From assembly GCA_027604185.1 (NCBI GenBank), contig JADGKB010000008.1, positions 62,001-126,000 on the forward strand: DNA of 64,000 bases, written 5' to 3'. A model generated the notes under the pieces. It ran no database searches. It had not been told where the DNA came from and saw nothing but the letters and a program-made list of their open reading frames with translations. This DNA comes from Boothiomyces macroporosus. Taxonomy: Eukaryota; Chytridiomycota; Chytridiomycetes; Rhizophydiales; Terramycetaceae. This document shows positions 52,048 through 63,129 of this stretch, piece by piece. The position numbers were made by a program, and so were the translations under genes. Numbering within the stretch: position 1 is the stretch's first letter; every line of letters starts with the position of its first letter.

Positions 52048-53034
52048 ATGGAAGTGTTGAAGAACCATTTCGAAATTAAAAGAAATACGTTTGGGCCAAA
52101 CCCAGACTTGTATCATTTGTCATTCAAGCAATTGGAAAAGCAGTTTGAATTTTATTATTTGGAATCAACCAACGACTATATTTTGCCCTTCAGGATCAAT
52201 ATTGATCTTCCGATTCAGGATATAGTGAAAGAAATAAAGCAAGGATTCAATGAAAAGGAGATTAAAGAGTTGAAGGAATTGGGAATTGAAAGAATCAACT
52301 TTGAATTGAATGTGTTGGAGAAGAAGCAAGTAACATATTTCAAAGGCGAAGAAGGAGTGGAAGTGAACGTCGCAGTTCTATTTACTACATACGAAGGTAA
52401 TAGCAGTTAATCTAGGTAATAGCAGTTAATCTAGGTAATAGTGGCTAATCTAGGTAATAGGCAGATAGAAGATCAGCTACTGTTCAATTTCAAATTCACT
52501 GAAGATATTCAAATAGAATGCAAATCAAAACACCCCGTAAAGTATAATCAAACCTCGATATTCGATTACTTGTCCCAGATTAATGAATTTGTAAAAAAGA
52601 AAAATCAAAACACCATTCAAAGAAAGGAGCTAATTAAGCAACTCACAACTGCATTTTCAAACTATATCCTAGAATATGATGAATCATATGTTTCGTTATT
52701 TATTCATATGCCACTTGAAAATAATCCTCCTCTAGGATCTGCAGTTGTAAACATACACGTATCTATCACTTAACCTAGGTACGTCAGTATTAATCAATAG
52801 GTAATTAGTAGTAACTATAGGTAGGACCAAACTTTCCAAAGATAGCACCAGCGGTGATTCTTACATCTTCTTTATATTTTGATGGGGACTACAAACCAAA
52901 GACCACTGAATTAAAGTACAAATACAAGGAAATGCCTGTGGAACAGTTGGTCGAAACCATAAGGTAATATATTTTAATGTAGGTCCAGCATTATGGAACA
53001 GATGATTCAGTTCCAGGCATTCTTATCACAATAA
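52048..53034 (+). CDS. babam2: BRE/BABAM2-like protein with intron arrays
   Basis: Four exons encode 282 aa. The second half resembles the UEV-like fold of BRE (BRISC/BRCA1-A subunit): IQRKELIKQLTTAFSNYILE, SLFIHMPLENNPP and VGPNFPKIAPAVILTSSLYF, the last like the FPxxxP...S core of ubiquitin-conjugating folds. BRE scaffolds a K63-specific deubiquitinase. The exons are joined by two arrays (52397..52453 and 52759..52820) and a single 19-nt intron (52964..52982). The family assignment is by pattern only; the gene model is strong because each removal keeps the frame. Confidence 0.65.
52397..52453 (+). other. Tandem array of three near-identical 19-nt mini-introns
   Basis: GTAATAGCAGTTAATCTAG at 52397..52415 is repeated exactly at 52416..52434; 52435..52453 is GTAATAGTGGCTAATCTAG, differing at three bases. 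The following exon begins with the same heptamer GTAATAG. All junctions are AG|GT. Any odd unit left in shifts the frame or adds a stop. Confidence 0.88.
52759..52820 (+). other. Tandem array of three mini-introns
   Basis: Units 52759..52778 (GTATCTATCACTTAACCTAG), 52779..52800 (22 nt) and 52801..52820 (GTAATTAGTAGTAACTATAG) follow one another with AG|GT junctions. Removing all 62 nt joins NIH to VGPNFPK, the expected core of the fold. Confidence 0.82.
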
Positions 53035-53173
53035 AGTAAAGCTCAAAAATGCTATTTTTCATCCCAATACTATCCGAAGCGTCTTTAATCATTATCATTT
53101 TACGGTTGCAATCACTTGATAGTTGCAAGTTTCATTGTGTTTGGGTGACGTCAAACAATTCTTTCACATTTTC

Positions 53174-55388
53174 ATGAGCACTCAAGAACCTCCATTACCA
53201 GAAAAACCAAGAATAAAAAGTAGTAAATCAGTAGTATTTCAGAGCCCAGATTCTAATCAACAAGAACAGCCAGAATCGATAGAAGAGGAATTGGAAAATA
53301 CTGAGGAATTGGAGCGAGAAACAGGATTAGCTTCTGAAGAGTTATTTACTCAGCTTGTGCAGCTGTACACTTTGTTATCTTCAAAAGTTACCGCGTTGCA
53401 TTCGGATTCGAATACTATTCACACAGAGATTAGCAAAATCAATGAGGATATTGTACTCTTTGTTAATATAGACCAAAATCTCTACTTTCCTGCTGGACAA
53501 CCCCGTAGACCCTTATGATACGTCTATGAAAAACTCTGTGATCAACTTCAATAATCAAATCAATCTGTTCTTGCGCGATTTTGACAGGTTGAAAGTTGAC
53601 CTGTCAAATCTGGAGAATCTAAAGAATGAAATCAAACCAAAGCAGTATCTGGATTCGCTTAGAAAGTCAATGATGGACAATAAGCGGATTTCTGTCGCTC
53701 AAAACACTCCAAAATTGTTTGCAAAACTACCCAAGCAAATTGCTGAAGCCCAGCTAGAAAAACCAGAGTTAATGAGACTGTCGGCTGTTTATGAATTGAT
53801 AGAAACCGAAATTGATTATGTAAAGGATTTGAACACTATGCTTAACGTAATCGTTTCTAATGTAGTATCACAAAGTACAAATGAAAGACTCTAAATTGAT
53901 ACCTGATAAGGAAATGGATTTGATTTTCTCAAATATCGATCAATTGTTGAATGCAAACCAAGTATTGATGAACAAACTTACTGCCAGAAAAGACGAAAAC
54001 TTGTTCATCGAGTGCGTTGGTAAAAATTGTTAATTTAGGTGATTTAATTGCTGAATGCGCTGAATCGTTCCATGTGTACTGTATTTATGCTGCCAATTAC
54101 CCTGCAGCAATGAAATTAATCTACGGGTATCAAAGCAAACCAGATATTAAAGATCAATTACACAAGTGGATGAGTGCTCCTGAAGGAAGAGGCTTATCTT
54201 TAGAATCATTCCTGATCAAGCCTGTTCAAAGAATCTGCAAGTATCCGCTCTTGATACGAGAATTGGAAAAGTACTCTGAACGAGCTGGCAATTTAAAAGA
54301 CAAAGAATTACTGAGAAACGCTGCCGAAAAGATTGAAGCTGTTGTGACCAAAGTTAACGAAGCCACCAGAGCTGCAGAAGAAAAACAAAGAATATTAAAT
54401 ATAGGAAGTACAATAGATTCCCCAACAGTATTTGATTGTTAACGTAGCCGTTGGAACTGGAGGATAAGGTGCATTTGCGCGATGGCATGATGCTGCGAAT
54501 ATCAAGTGGAAAACCAAAAGAGCGATATATTGTATTATTTACAGACTTGATTCTGATTTGCAAACCCATCCCACAGGCAGTTAGAGGTCCGCCAAGGTAT
54601 GAGCTAGAAAGCGGTTACTCTCTCGCCGAATTAATATTCGTGAACTCTGGAAAAGGTAATTTCTATCCAACATAGAAACTATTAAGGGGTTTAAAGGATC
54701 AAATTTGCTTACCTTCAATATTATTTCTGAAGAAAAGGATTCCTTGGTGTTGGCTACGGCGAATACGGAAGACCTGCCAAAATGGGTAGAATCCTTCCAT
54801 ATTGCATTCAAAGATATAACAGAAGAGCACAGGGCTGCTGTTAGAAGCATGGACACACAATTGAAGCAAGTAGACCGTAGTTCCAACCAGCCTGATTTGC
54901 TCAGTTTTGGAAGAACAACTCTAAACAAGGCCAAAGTGGGAAAATCTGGACTGAGTAGCGTTGCAATGAGAAAAGTATGTTTCGCTAACACAGGTTGCAT
55001 CCCGAAAGAGTCATATGGACTCTTTAAACATCCAAGATATAAGCGAGCCTGAATTTGTAAAGATCAATGGAGAAGTACACAAACGTGCGCTTTCAGCAAC
55101 TGGGGCGTTTTATTATTAGTAATGATGTTTTAATGTAGCAATATCAATACTAGGGAATCCATGTGGAAATTGCCACCGGATTTTGTGATTATCAATGCAG
55201 ATGAAGTTAAAGCGATTGAAACTCCTCAACAAGAGCAACCTGCAACTGAGGCTGAGGAAGATTTGCAATTAGAGGTTGTTGAAGGGTTTTCAAACTGGCG
55301 AAAGGTAGATAGGGGCGATGGCCAAATGCCTTACTACTTTCACATTCAAACACAGGAAACTAGATGGGAACCACCAACCACAAACTAA
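53174..55388 (+). CDS. RhoGEF with DH-PH and two C-terminal WW domains
   Basis: Eight exons encode 692 aa. A Pro/Glu-rich N-terminus and coiled segment precede the Dbl-homology domain (AVYELIETEIDYVKDLNTML, ...SLESFLIKPVQRICKYPLLI) and a PH domain (LRDGMMLRISSGKPKERYIV, LFTDLILICK). Two WW domains close the protein: one ending GAFYYYNINTRESMW-KLPP, the other NWRKVDRGDGQMPYYFH...TRWEPP. It should activate Rho/Rac/Cdc42 and bind Pro-rich partners. Introns, 19-20 nt: 53453..53471, 53847..53865, 54020..54038, 54428..54447, 54656..54675, 54975..54993 and 55119..55138. The start is the ATG at 53174; upstream TTG is not used. Confidence 0.9.
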
Positions 55389-55439
55389 AAATTTGATTTT
55401 TCAATATAGAAATTGTATAAAAAGAGTCCTTTATTCACA

Positions 55440-57327
55440 TTATACATAGACCGAGTGCTCTGAAACAGTGGGCAAGAAAGTGTTTGTATTGGCGCCGGGA
55501 GTGGTGCCATCTATCTTAGAATATGTTACCTTCTTCGCTATAGAACGAACTAGTAGCATGGAACTGAGAATCCCCGGCAGAATTGAGAACATTTCGAGCG
55601 TAATTTGCCTCAGTTTCCAAAAAACCTGTTCTATGCTTTGATGCTTTATCCAAATCCCTGTCAACATTGCTCGCTTTCTTTTCCTGTTCGTTGGCCAAGT
55701 TAATTCCATTCATCTTGGCAAACAATATTCGTAGAATTTTTTCTTTGTCGTCCCAACTTAAGTCCTTGATATCGACCTTGGGTTTTGGAGCTGATTCAAC
55801 TTGCTTGTGGCCAAGCTTTAGAGTGTCATGAATATCAGTACCGGGAATAGGTTTCAGTGGCTTTAAATGTGGTATGGTAGTATTTTTCAAGACCTATCTC
55901 AAAAAAGGATTACGTCTCTCATGTTCTGCTTGTAGCTTTCTTGATATCTCTTCATTTGTTCAATTTTCAACTTTCGCTGTTCTTCTTTGACTGTTTCAAG
56001 TGCTTCCATGAAAAACACTTCGAGCTCTGTTCGTTGATCTAGTATATGCTGTGCTAACCTCTTTCTGTTAATAAAAAGTACTTTAATGTGCTTCATTTCG
56101 ATAGATTTGGTTTTCAAGCGGTTGGTCAAGTCGGTGACGACTTTCTTGACCTCTTCGAGCTCTTTTTTCGCCAGCTGTCCTATCAATTGTCTCTCTTGCT
56201 CGAATTCTGTTACTACATGCGTTAGGGCATGCTCCATATTTTGAATCTTTTGTTTTAATTGTTTAATCTGATTAAGTATCGATTTACTTCGATTTCTTGG
56301 TTTCGCGAATGGATTATTTTCTCTTTAACTATAACTGAGTGCAATTCCTTTTCTTGTAGAAGCTGTTTGTTTTGGTTTTCGAGGTCGGTATTGATTCTCC
56401 CCAGTTCTTGACCGTCCTGTACATGATAAAGAAGAGCCTCGGAAATTCTAATATTCTCTTTGTACACATCTTTAGTGGTATGCTTCAAGTTGCTAACGGC
56501 TTCTTTATGGGCCTTTGTTGCAAGCTCGCTTATCTTTTCGTTTGCTTCCTTTTGCAGTCGGATCTTTTCTTCAAAGAATTTCTTTTCCAGTCTCGTAATG
56601 ATTTCCTGGTGTCGTTTTTCAGTGTCTACCAATTCCGCTTTTGCGTCCTCCAATTCCTTTAACAGGTCATGCCGTTTTCGCTTCATTAAAGGATATTTAC
56701 CCTAAAATCTTTAATGACTGTAAATTCTTGCTGCATTATCTTGAATGCTGCTTCTTTTTCATTCAGAATTGCAGCCATATCTACATTAGGCTTTCCAACC
56801 TTCAACTTTTTGGGTGTATTCCTGCATGACAGCCTGTCTGGCTTTCTCTGCGTTTTCTTCTACTCTTTTTGCATTCATTAGAAGGTCCTTGATCTGACTA
56901 TCTTTTCGTTCAGTCTCCTTATGCAACGCTGCGATAACTTGCAACTGATATTAAAAATCACAATTACTGCGTCCTTCTCTTGCGAAATCAAATTTTCTTG
57001 CAAAGTTTCGTTTGTGGATACCCTAATATTACTGATATGCAGTACAGTTGCTCTAATCTGGCTTGGCAACTGTTGAGTGATTTTGTCGTTGCATTCAAAC
57101 TATTCGTCAAATGAAATTTACGTTTTCTCCAAAACATATTCCTTGACTGTAACGATTTCGCCCCTTTCATTCATTACCAAATCCTTTGGAAGCTTAATCT
57201 TTTTGCCCTTCTTCTTTTTCTTCTTTTTCTTCTTCTTTTTGTCTTTCTTTCCAGCTGGCGGATCTTCCTGAACTGTATCCATTGGAAGTAGATCTTCATC
57301 GGCACTCATGTCTGCTTCACTTTCCAT
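55440..57327 (-). CDS. bbof1: Basal body coiled-coil protein (BBOF1/CCDC176-like)
   Basis: Ten exons encode 566 aa, mostly coiled coil after a Lys-rich tract. Segments typical of BBOF1 are VIKDFRRKRHDLLKEL, KFFEEKIRLQKEANEKISEL, LKHTTKDVYKENIRISEAL and RLAQHILDQRTELEVFF. BBOF1 proteins attach to basal bodies and axonemes. Introns: 57100..57121 (22), 57023..57045 (23), 56945..56967 (23), 56781..56799 (19), 56681..56700 (20), 56268..56287 (20), 56061..56081 (21), 55894..55913 (20) and 55511..55529 (19). The 21-nt one has no stop and is called from family continuity. The stop is 51 bp from the convergent RhoGEF stop. Confidence 0.85.
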
Positions 57328-57385
57328 TTTCTAAAAAGTCAACTCATTGTGTCATTATTGACGCGTCTTCTAATACACAACAGAT

Positions 57386-59254
57386 TTATTCAATTTTAAA
57401 AATAGGATTGACTGGATAGTGAGAATTTGTGGTGGGAGGGTCTTGAATTTTGTGTTCCGCAAACTCATTGGCTATTTCCTGGAAGATTGTAGTATTCATT
57501 GGCGGAGAGAGCATTGAATCCAGCGTATTAGATGCCGGCGACAGAATATTTTCTAAAGTGTTGGGACTTGCATACATTTCAGGCATTGGAAATGGACTGG
57601 TGTATTCCATATTTGGATCTTGTCCAAGAGTGTGAATATGAATAAAGTCAAAAATAACCTTGTATGGATCAGTAATTGCCATTAAATATTCAAGTGCATC
57701 TGCAAAAGGAGGCACTCTCTGAAAAATCTGAGCATGGTGCTTCAATTAGTAATTGTATACCTTGATGAACGAAAGATGGGTTTCCAAAGCAACATTCACA
57801 AATATTTTCTCTTGTTCAGGCAGATTCAGGCATCTTCCTATTAGTAGAGGGAATGAGGTATAAAAAGCAAAAAACCCAAGGATTCCTGTTCCGTATTCAA
57901 AGTTTGCATCGTGACTGAGTAAAAATGCCAGTATTTTCGCATTCTCGATCGCAGTTGCGAGAGATTGCTGGAATATGTAGCTCTTTAAAACCTTTTCTTT
58001 ATCCTCTATTATTCTATTCATAATTAAGTGACTAAAGAGCAAAACTCGTACATAGTTGAAAGTCATAAACGTGTCAAGGACAACCCATGTTTCGTGAGGG
58101 TTCTGGACTGGCTGATCTTTGTATATCAGGGACAAGTGGTACGATAGATAGTCTGGCAAATTCGATTTCCAAACTTGCAATGCACTGTCCAAAGTAGACA
58201 TGACATAAAGTGGATTTAATGACTCTTGTTTCTGATACAAATACGAGAATTGAAGAACTTTGCCCATGATTCTCCAGAGTAATACTCTGTATGCTGGAAG
58301 GGTTTGGTTTGGCAATCCAGGGGTGAACCATTCATCCATGGCCATTATTTCCATTCCCAATACAGCCTGTTTGTCGACATCTTCCGAATTCATGGAACTT
58401 CCTGGTAGGCTTATATTACAGTCCTTGTCGCACAAGTTGTGTTTGTTCTTGTAAATCAAAAATCTGTCCCATTTGTAAATCCACCACCAAATTGAACGCA
58501 GATATTCCCTTTCGGTTTCGGTGGCCGCTAGTGTGAGCAGCTTTAGTTCCGAGTTGATACCCAAATTCTTTGCTACTGAAACGGTGAAATTGAAATACTG
58601 GAATCCTTCATTTGCTAGAATTATACTTGAAATACCTCGATCTAAACGAATATAAGAGAGCGAATTCATCAGCATGGCCATAACGCATGCAACTGTTGGA
58701 TTTGCGACTGCCTTTGTGAAATGTGCTGTTGATTTGTCCAAAAAGTAAGTAGCCAGCGTGTTGCGATCAGCATCCTTTAGCATTTCAGTATCTGCCAAAA
58801 GAGCCCCATGCGCTTGTAAAGCGAATTTCAGCATTGGCGAGATATCAGACCAAGATCTGATAAAGTCTGCATGGATAAAAATCAAATGGTGTAAACTGCG
58901 AATCGCCAATTCAAATAAATCACTCCTCTCAACATTCGGCGAGGGCGGTAGTCCAATTGGTGAATCCCCAGTAGGGACTTGAGCAACATAAAACGAGTTT
59001 TGGGGCAATAATCCTAAAGAATTGTTTCGCGCGGCAGAGATTGCGGCTTCCAATTGGATTAATCTCCTTTCCAAAAGCTTTTCCTTTTCAGTAACTGGAT
59101 GTTTGAAAGATGGTCGCTTTTCGCTGTAGTGACACACCAATTCAGATGCGATACAGGCACTGCACTTTGGTCTTGCCCGATCACACTTTTGTTTCTAATC
59201 TAAGTACCAAATTACCTTTCGTATGCACGAATCACAAGTGTTATTTTTACGCAT
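57386..59254 (-). CDS. Zn2Cys6 fungal transcription factor 1
   Basis: Three exons, 608 aa. The zinc cluster CDSCIRKKQKCDRARPKCSAC is at residues 7-27 and is split after CIRK by the 21-nt intron 59195..59215. A short coiled coil and a fungal-specific middle homology domain follow (YLRSIWWWIYKWDRFLIYK, MEIMAMDEWFTPGLPNQTLP). The second 21-nt intron 57740..57760 precedes a C-terminal SPxNT-rich region. It is the first of three adjacent paralogues on one strand. Confidence 0.93.
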
Positions 59255-59355
59255 GAAATATTTTTCAGTGAAGTTTGTCCGCAGTGATTGACCGTTTTTG
59301 GGTTTGGCTTCAACGGCGAAAGCGTGAATTTGAAACAAAAGACTAATTTCAATGT

Positions 59356-61228
59356 TTATTGCTCCAAAAAAGATTCAAGAGTGATGGTGGTATTAGTGTT
59401 TATCGAATTACTGATTTGAATAGAGTCTATCGAGCTTGAAATGGATTGGGTGATATCCGAGGAGGTAAATTGTGGGGACGCATTCTTGGTAAACTGTGGC
59501 GACGCAATGGCTGCATACTGAGGCGATGCCATTCCACTATATTGAGGGCTATCCGAAGAGGTTGGAAGGGGGAAAGGAGCAGTGTATTCTTGAGATTGAT
59601 CTTCCCCAAGGTTTTTGATGTGGACGTAATCGAGAACAATCTAGGTTCAATTGGATTTACCTGCACTGGGTTGGTGATCTGCATCAGATAGTCCAATACA
59701 TCCATAAAAGGAGGTACCTTATGATAGTACGTTTTGTGATCAAACAGGAATGTCACGACAGTATTTAGATCTTTAATGATGGATGACTTTTCTATCTGCG
59801 GAATTGGTAACTGCAAAGCTAGCACAAGCGGAATTGATGTGTGAAAGATCAGCAGAACGATTACTGCAGGCAAAAGCTGAAAGTTCTTTACTGCATGCAA
59901 AAAGTATGACAGAACTTTCGAGTTATTTTTAGCTGCCTTTAACGATTGTTTAAACGCATGGCCGCTAACTGCTTTCTCTGGATTCTCTATAATGTTCTTC
60001 AGCATGAACGGATTGTAAATCAAAACATTGATATAGTTGTAATACATCAGCATCAATAGAATCTTGGAAGTATATAATTCATCATTGATTGGCGCAAAGT
60101 TGTGCAGCGCAATGATCTTTTGGTGAATTTCGCCAGGCAAATTGTTCCACCACAAATTCAGCGAGCCTTCTAGAGCAGACATTATATAAAACGGGTTTAA
60201 TTCACATTTTGATTTGTGGTTCTTGCTGAATTTGTAGGCCTTTTTGAATATTCTGGTCAAGATTACCATTTGGGAGTCTACTCCCTGGTCAGGAATTCCT
60301 GGGGTGAACCAGTCTTCTGAAGTCATTATTTCCAATCCCAACTCTTCTTTTTGATCGATTTGTCCAAATCCGAGGTAAGAGCCTGGCAGATAGATTTGAT
60401 TGTCACTGTCATTAATTAGATAATCAAATTTCATCCCCATCCAAATGTCTATCAGATACAACCTCCACCACAGCATGCGATGAAACTCTTGATCTATAGC
60501 ATTTGTTGCAAGCTTGCTTATCTTTGATTCTACGTTTAGCCCAATCTCTTTGGCAGCATTTACGGCCAGCTGAAAGTATTTGTAGCCATCCGCCGCCCTG
60601 TCAAGTCTGGCATATGTAGGCACTAAAATGTACATTGCCATCACATGTGATATTTTGGGATTCATTATCGCCCCGGGCAAACATGAATGGCTTTTCTCCA
60701 AATACGCGGTTGCCATGGAGAACCTATTTCCATACTGTGCTGGAACCATTTCAGGTGGGGCAATTAGTGAAGCAAAAGCGTAAATGGCATACCTTGTTTA
60801 GCATAAATCTACCGAAGCATTGGCACAGTATTGTGCCAAGCAAACAGTGTTGTTTCCCCTACAAAGTCGTGAATCCTAACAGAAATAAACAAATCAAACA
60901 AATCTCTTCTATTGCAGTCGGCTGTCCATCCGAGATTATTACTGTTGTTTAAATTTTCGTAAATATCGAATCTACTACCCATTTGATTAAAGTCCGCGCT
61001 GTACCCAATTGGGTTCGTTGCCGACGACAATATAATCGCTTCCAGTTGCTTTAGCTTCTCTTGTAAGATGATTTCTTTTTCAGTTACTGCTGGCCTCCCC
61101 ATAGTTGTTCCTTTGTCGGGATATGCACAAATCAATCCATACTTTTGACAGCCAGAGCATTTTGGCTTTAATCTATCGCATTTCTGTTTCTTTCTTATGC
61201 AGTTGGTGCATGTATTATTCTTTCGCAT
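59356..61228 (-). CDS. Zn2Cys6 fungal transcription factor 2
   Basis: Three exons, 610 aa, starting MRKNNTCTNC. The cluster CTNCIRKKQKCDRLKPKCSGC is uninterrupted, unlike in both neighbours. Middle homology domain: FHRMLWWRLYLIDIWMGMK and LEIMTSEDWFTPGIPDQGVD. Introns are 60793..60812 and 59641..59660 (20 nt each); the second, at QI, is in the same place as the last intron region of paralogue 1 shifted by some codons. The C-terminal tail has SPQY/SPQF repeats, a possible activation region. Confidence 0.93.
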
Positions 61229-61394
61229 TAAACTCTGCAAATCCTGGAGGGTGGAAATATGGCTTCGCCACCGGCCTAAGATTCAGGCTCAACTGCCCAG
61301 ACTGCCAAATTTGTTTTATTTTGTGGTTTAGTTAAAACAAAAGGTTCTGGGAACGGCCTATGGAATTCGGCTTGACTTTAAAGGCAGTTGTTTA

Positions 61395-63089
61395 TTAGAG
61401 TTCGGGAAACAATTGGTTCCCTATGAAATTATCGGCGAATTGCGTCAAGGTTCTTCGTTTCTTTGTGTCTAGAGAAATGAATTTCGTGTAGTATAACGCA
61501 ATCGCACTTGGTTCTTCTAGTGATATCAAGTAGTCTAAAGTCTCCTTTAAAATCGGATCCCTGTAAAATGTTTTGGTGGCAATCTCCAGGGTTGTAGCAT
61601 AGATAGCGAGAGATTCTTCCGCTTTTGAGATTTCGAATGCAGGCAGGTTCATTTTCCTCGCGCAAATGAGCGGAATCGCCGTGTGGAAAATATACAAGCA
61701 GATAATTGCATGTGCAAATGCCATTCTGCTGGAGCTGTTCAAATAAACACTGAGCAAACGTGCATTGTGATGTGCTACCAGCAATGATTGGTTAAAGCAA
61801 TGTGAATGAATCGCTTCCTGTGGATTTTCCACGATTTGAGTCAACATGATGGGGTTGTACACCATGATTTGAACATGATAAAACTGCAATATTGTATCGA
61901 ATACTGACCATGTAATTTCAGGCTCCGTGATTGTAAAAGAGCCAGGGTTGGACAAGTATTCTATGTGGGAGAGGAAAATCGGAGGTAGGTTATTCCACCA
62001 TATTTGTAAAGACCCTTCCAGTGTAGCCATGATATACAGAGGATCTATTTTTTGATTATGGAATTGATAGAGGTAATTGAATTTCAAAGATTTCCCAAAT
62101 AATCGCATCAACAATACTTTTGACGCATGAATAGACAGATTAGGCAGACTGGGCGTGAACCATTCTGTGCTCGACATAATCTGCAGACTCAGGTGTGCCT
62201 TTTGATTAATTGGATTTGCATCTGAGGAACATCCAGGCAAAAATACTCCGTTGTCTTCGTCTTTGATGTTTGACTTGTTCTGAAAGATAAAGAATGTGTC
62301 GAAAGAGTACATGAGCCACCAAACAGCTCTGATGCTCTCTTTTTCGTATTCAGAATCAGTCAATAGCTGAATGCCCACTTCTGTGTTGATCGAAAGCCCT
62401 TTGGCCATGGATAACGAAGCATTGAAATATGCAAACCCTTCCGCTGGTTTACTCATTCCTGGATTAGCAATCACATACGAAAATAAAGAAATGATAGCTG
62501 CGTTAACCCCAATATATTCGCCATTGACGAATCTGAAATCGCACTGGGGATTAAAGGGGTACAGCTTGCTAAATATCGATTGCACAGTGCTACGCGGTCC
62601 TCCATATTTCCAATATCAGTGTTGTTCAAAAAGCATCCATGCCCTGAAAACACATATTGAAGAAACTGACTGCTGTTTAATAGTCCCTTCATGTACCCCT
62701 GATCAATGAACGAATAGCGGGCTACATCTTCCACTACCATCTGGATTAATCGTGCGTTATTGATATTTGGATTTAATTCTGTTATCCTAGCTATATTTTC
62801 TGCTTTTGGCACATGTTCCACAATTTCAAAGGGAAGTGCGTTTGAGGTGCCTGCCGCTAAAACCGCTTCCAATTTCAATAGTCTTGCCTCCAGTTGTTTT
62901 TCCACATGAGACTTTACTGTTGGGATCTGTCTGAATGCATCGTAAGAGCATTCAATCTTGGCAGAGACACATCTGGAACATTTTGGTTTCGCTTGATCAC
63001 ACTGCATTAATATATAATTACTTTTTGCTTCTAATATTAGGCTATATTACTTTTTTCGTGCAGGGAATGCAGGTATTTCGTGGTCTCAT
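61395..63089 (-). CDS. Zn2Cys6 fungal transcription factor 3 with 9-nt micro-exon
   Basis: Four exons, 544 aa. The cluster is assembled from three exons: MRPRNTCIPCTKK (63051..63089), a 9-nt exon coding KQK (63022..63030) and CDQAKPKCSRC onward. The flanking introns are 63031..63050 and 63002..63021, both 20 nt. A third 20-nt intron is 62459..62478. The regulatory domain is as in the paralogues (IRAVWWLMYSFDTFFIFQ, LQIMSSTEWFTPSLPNLS). Only the micro-exon gives the required six residues between Cys 2 and Cys 3. Confidence 0.9.
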
Positions 63090-63129
63090 TTTTATGGAAA
63101 TGGAAAAAATTTGCCTTCGAAATTACGCT

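Noticed and set aside
62550..62600. GT...AG segment of 19 nt (GTACCCCTTTAATCCCCAG) in zinc-cluster gene 3
   Set aside because: Removing it leads to a stop within 15 codons; the frame stays open without it and the paralogues align without it.
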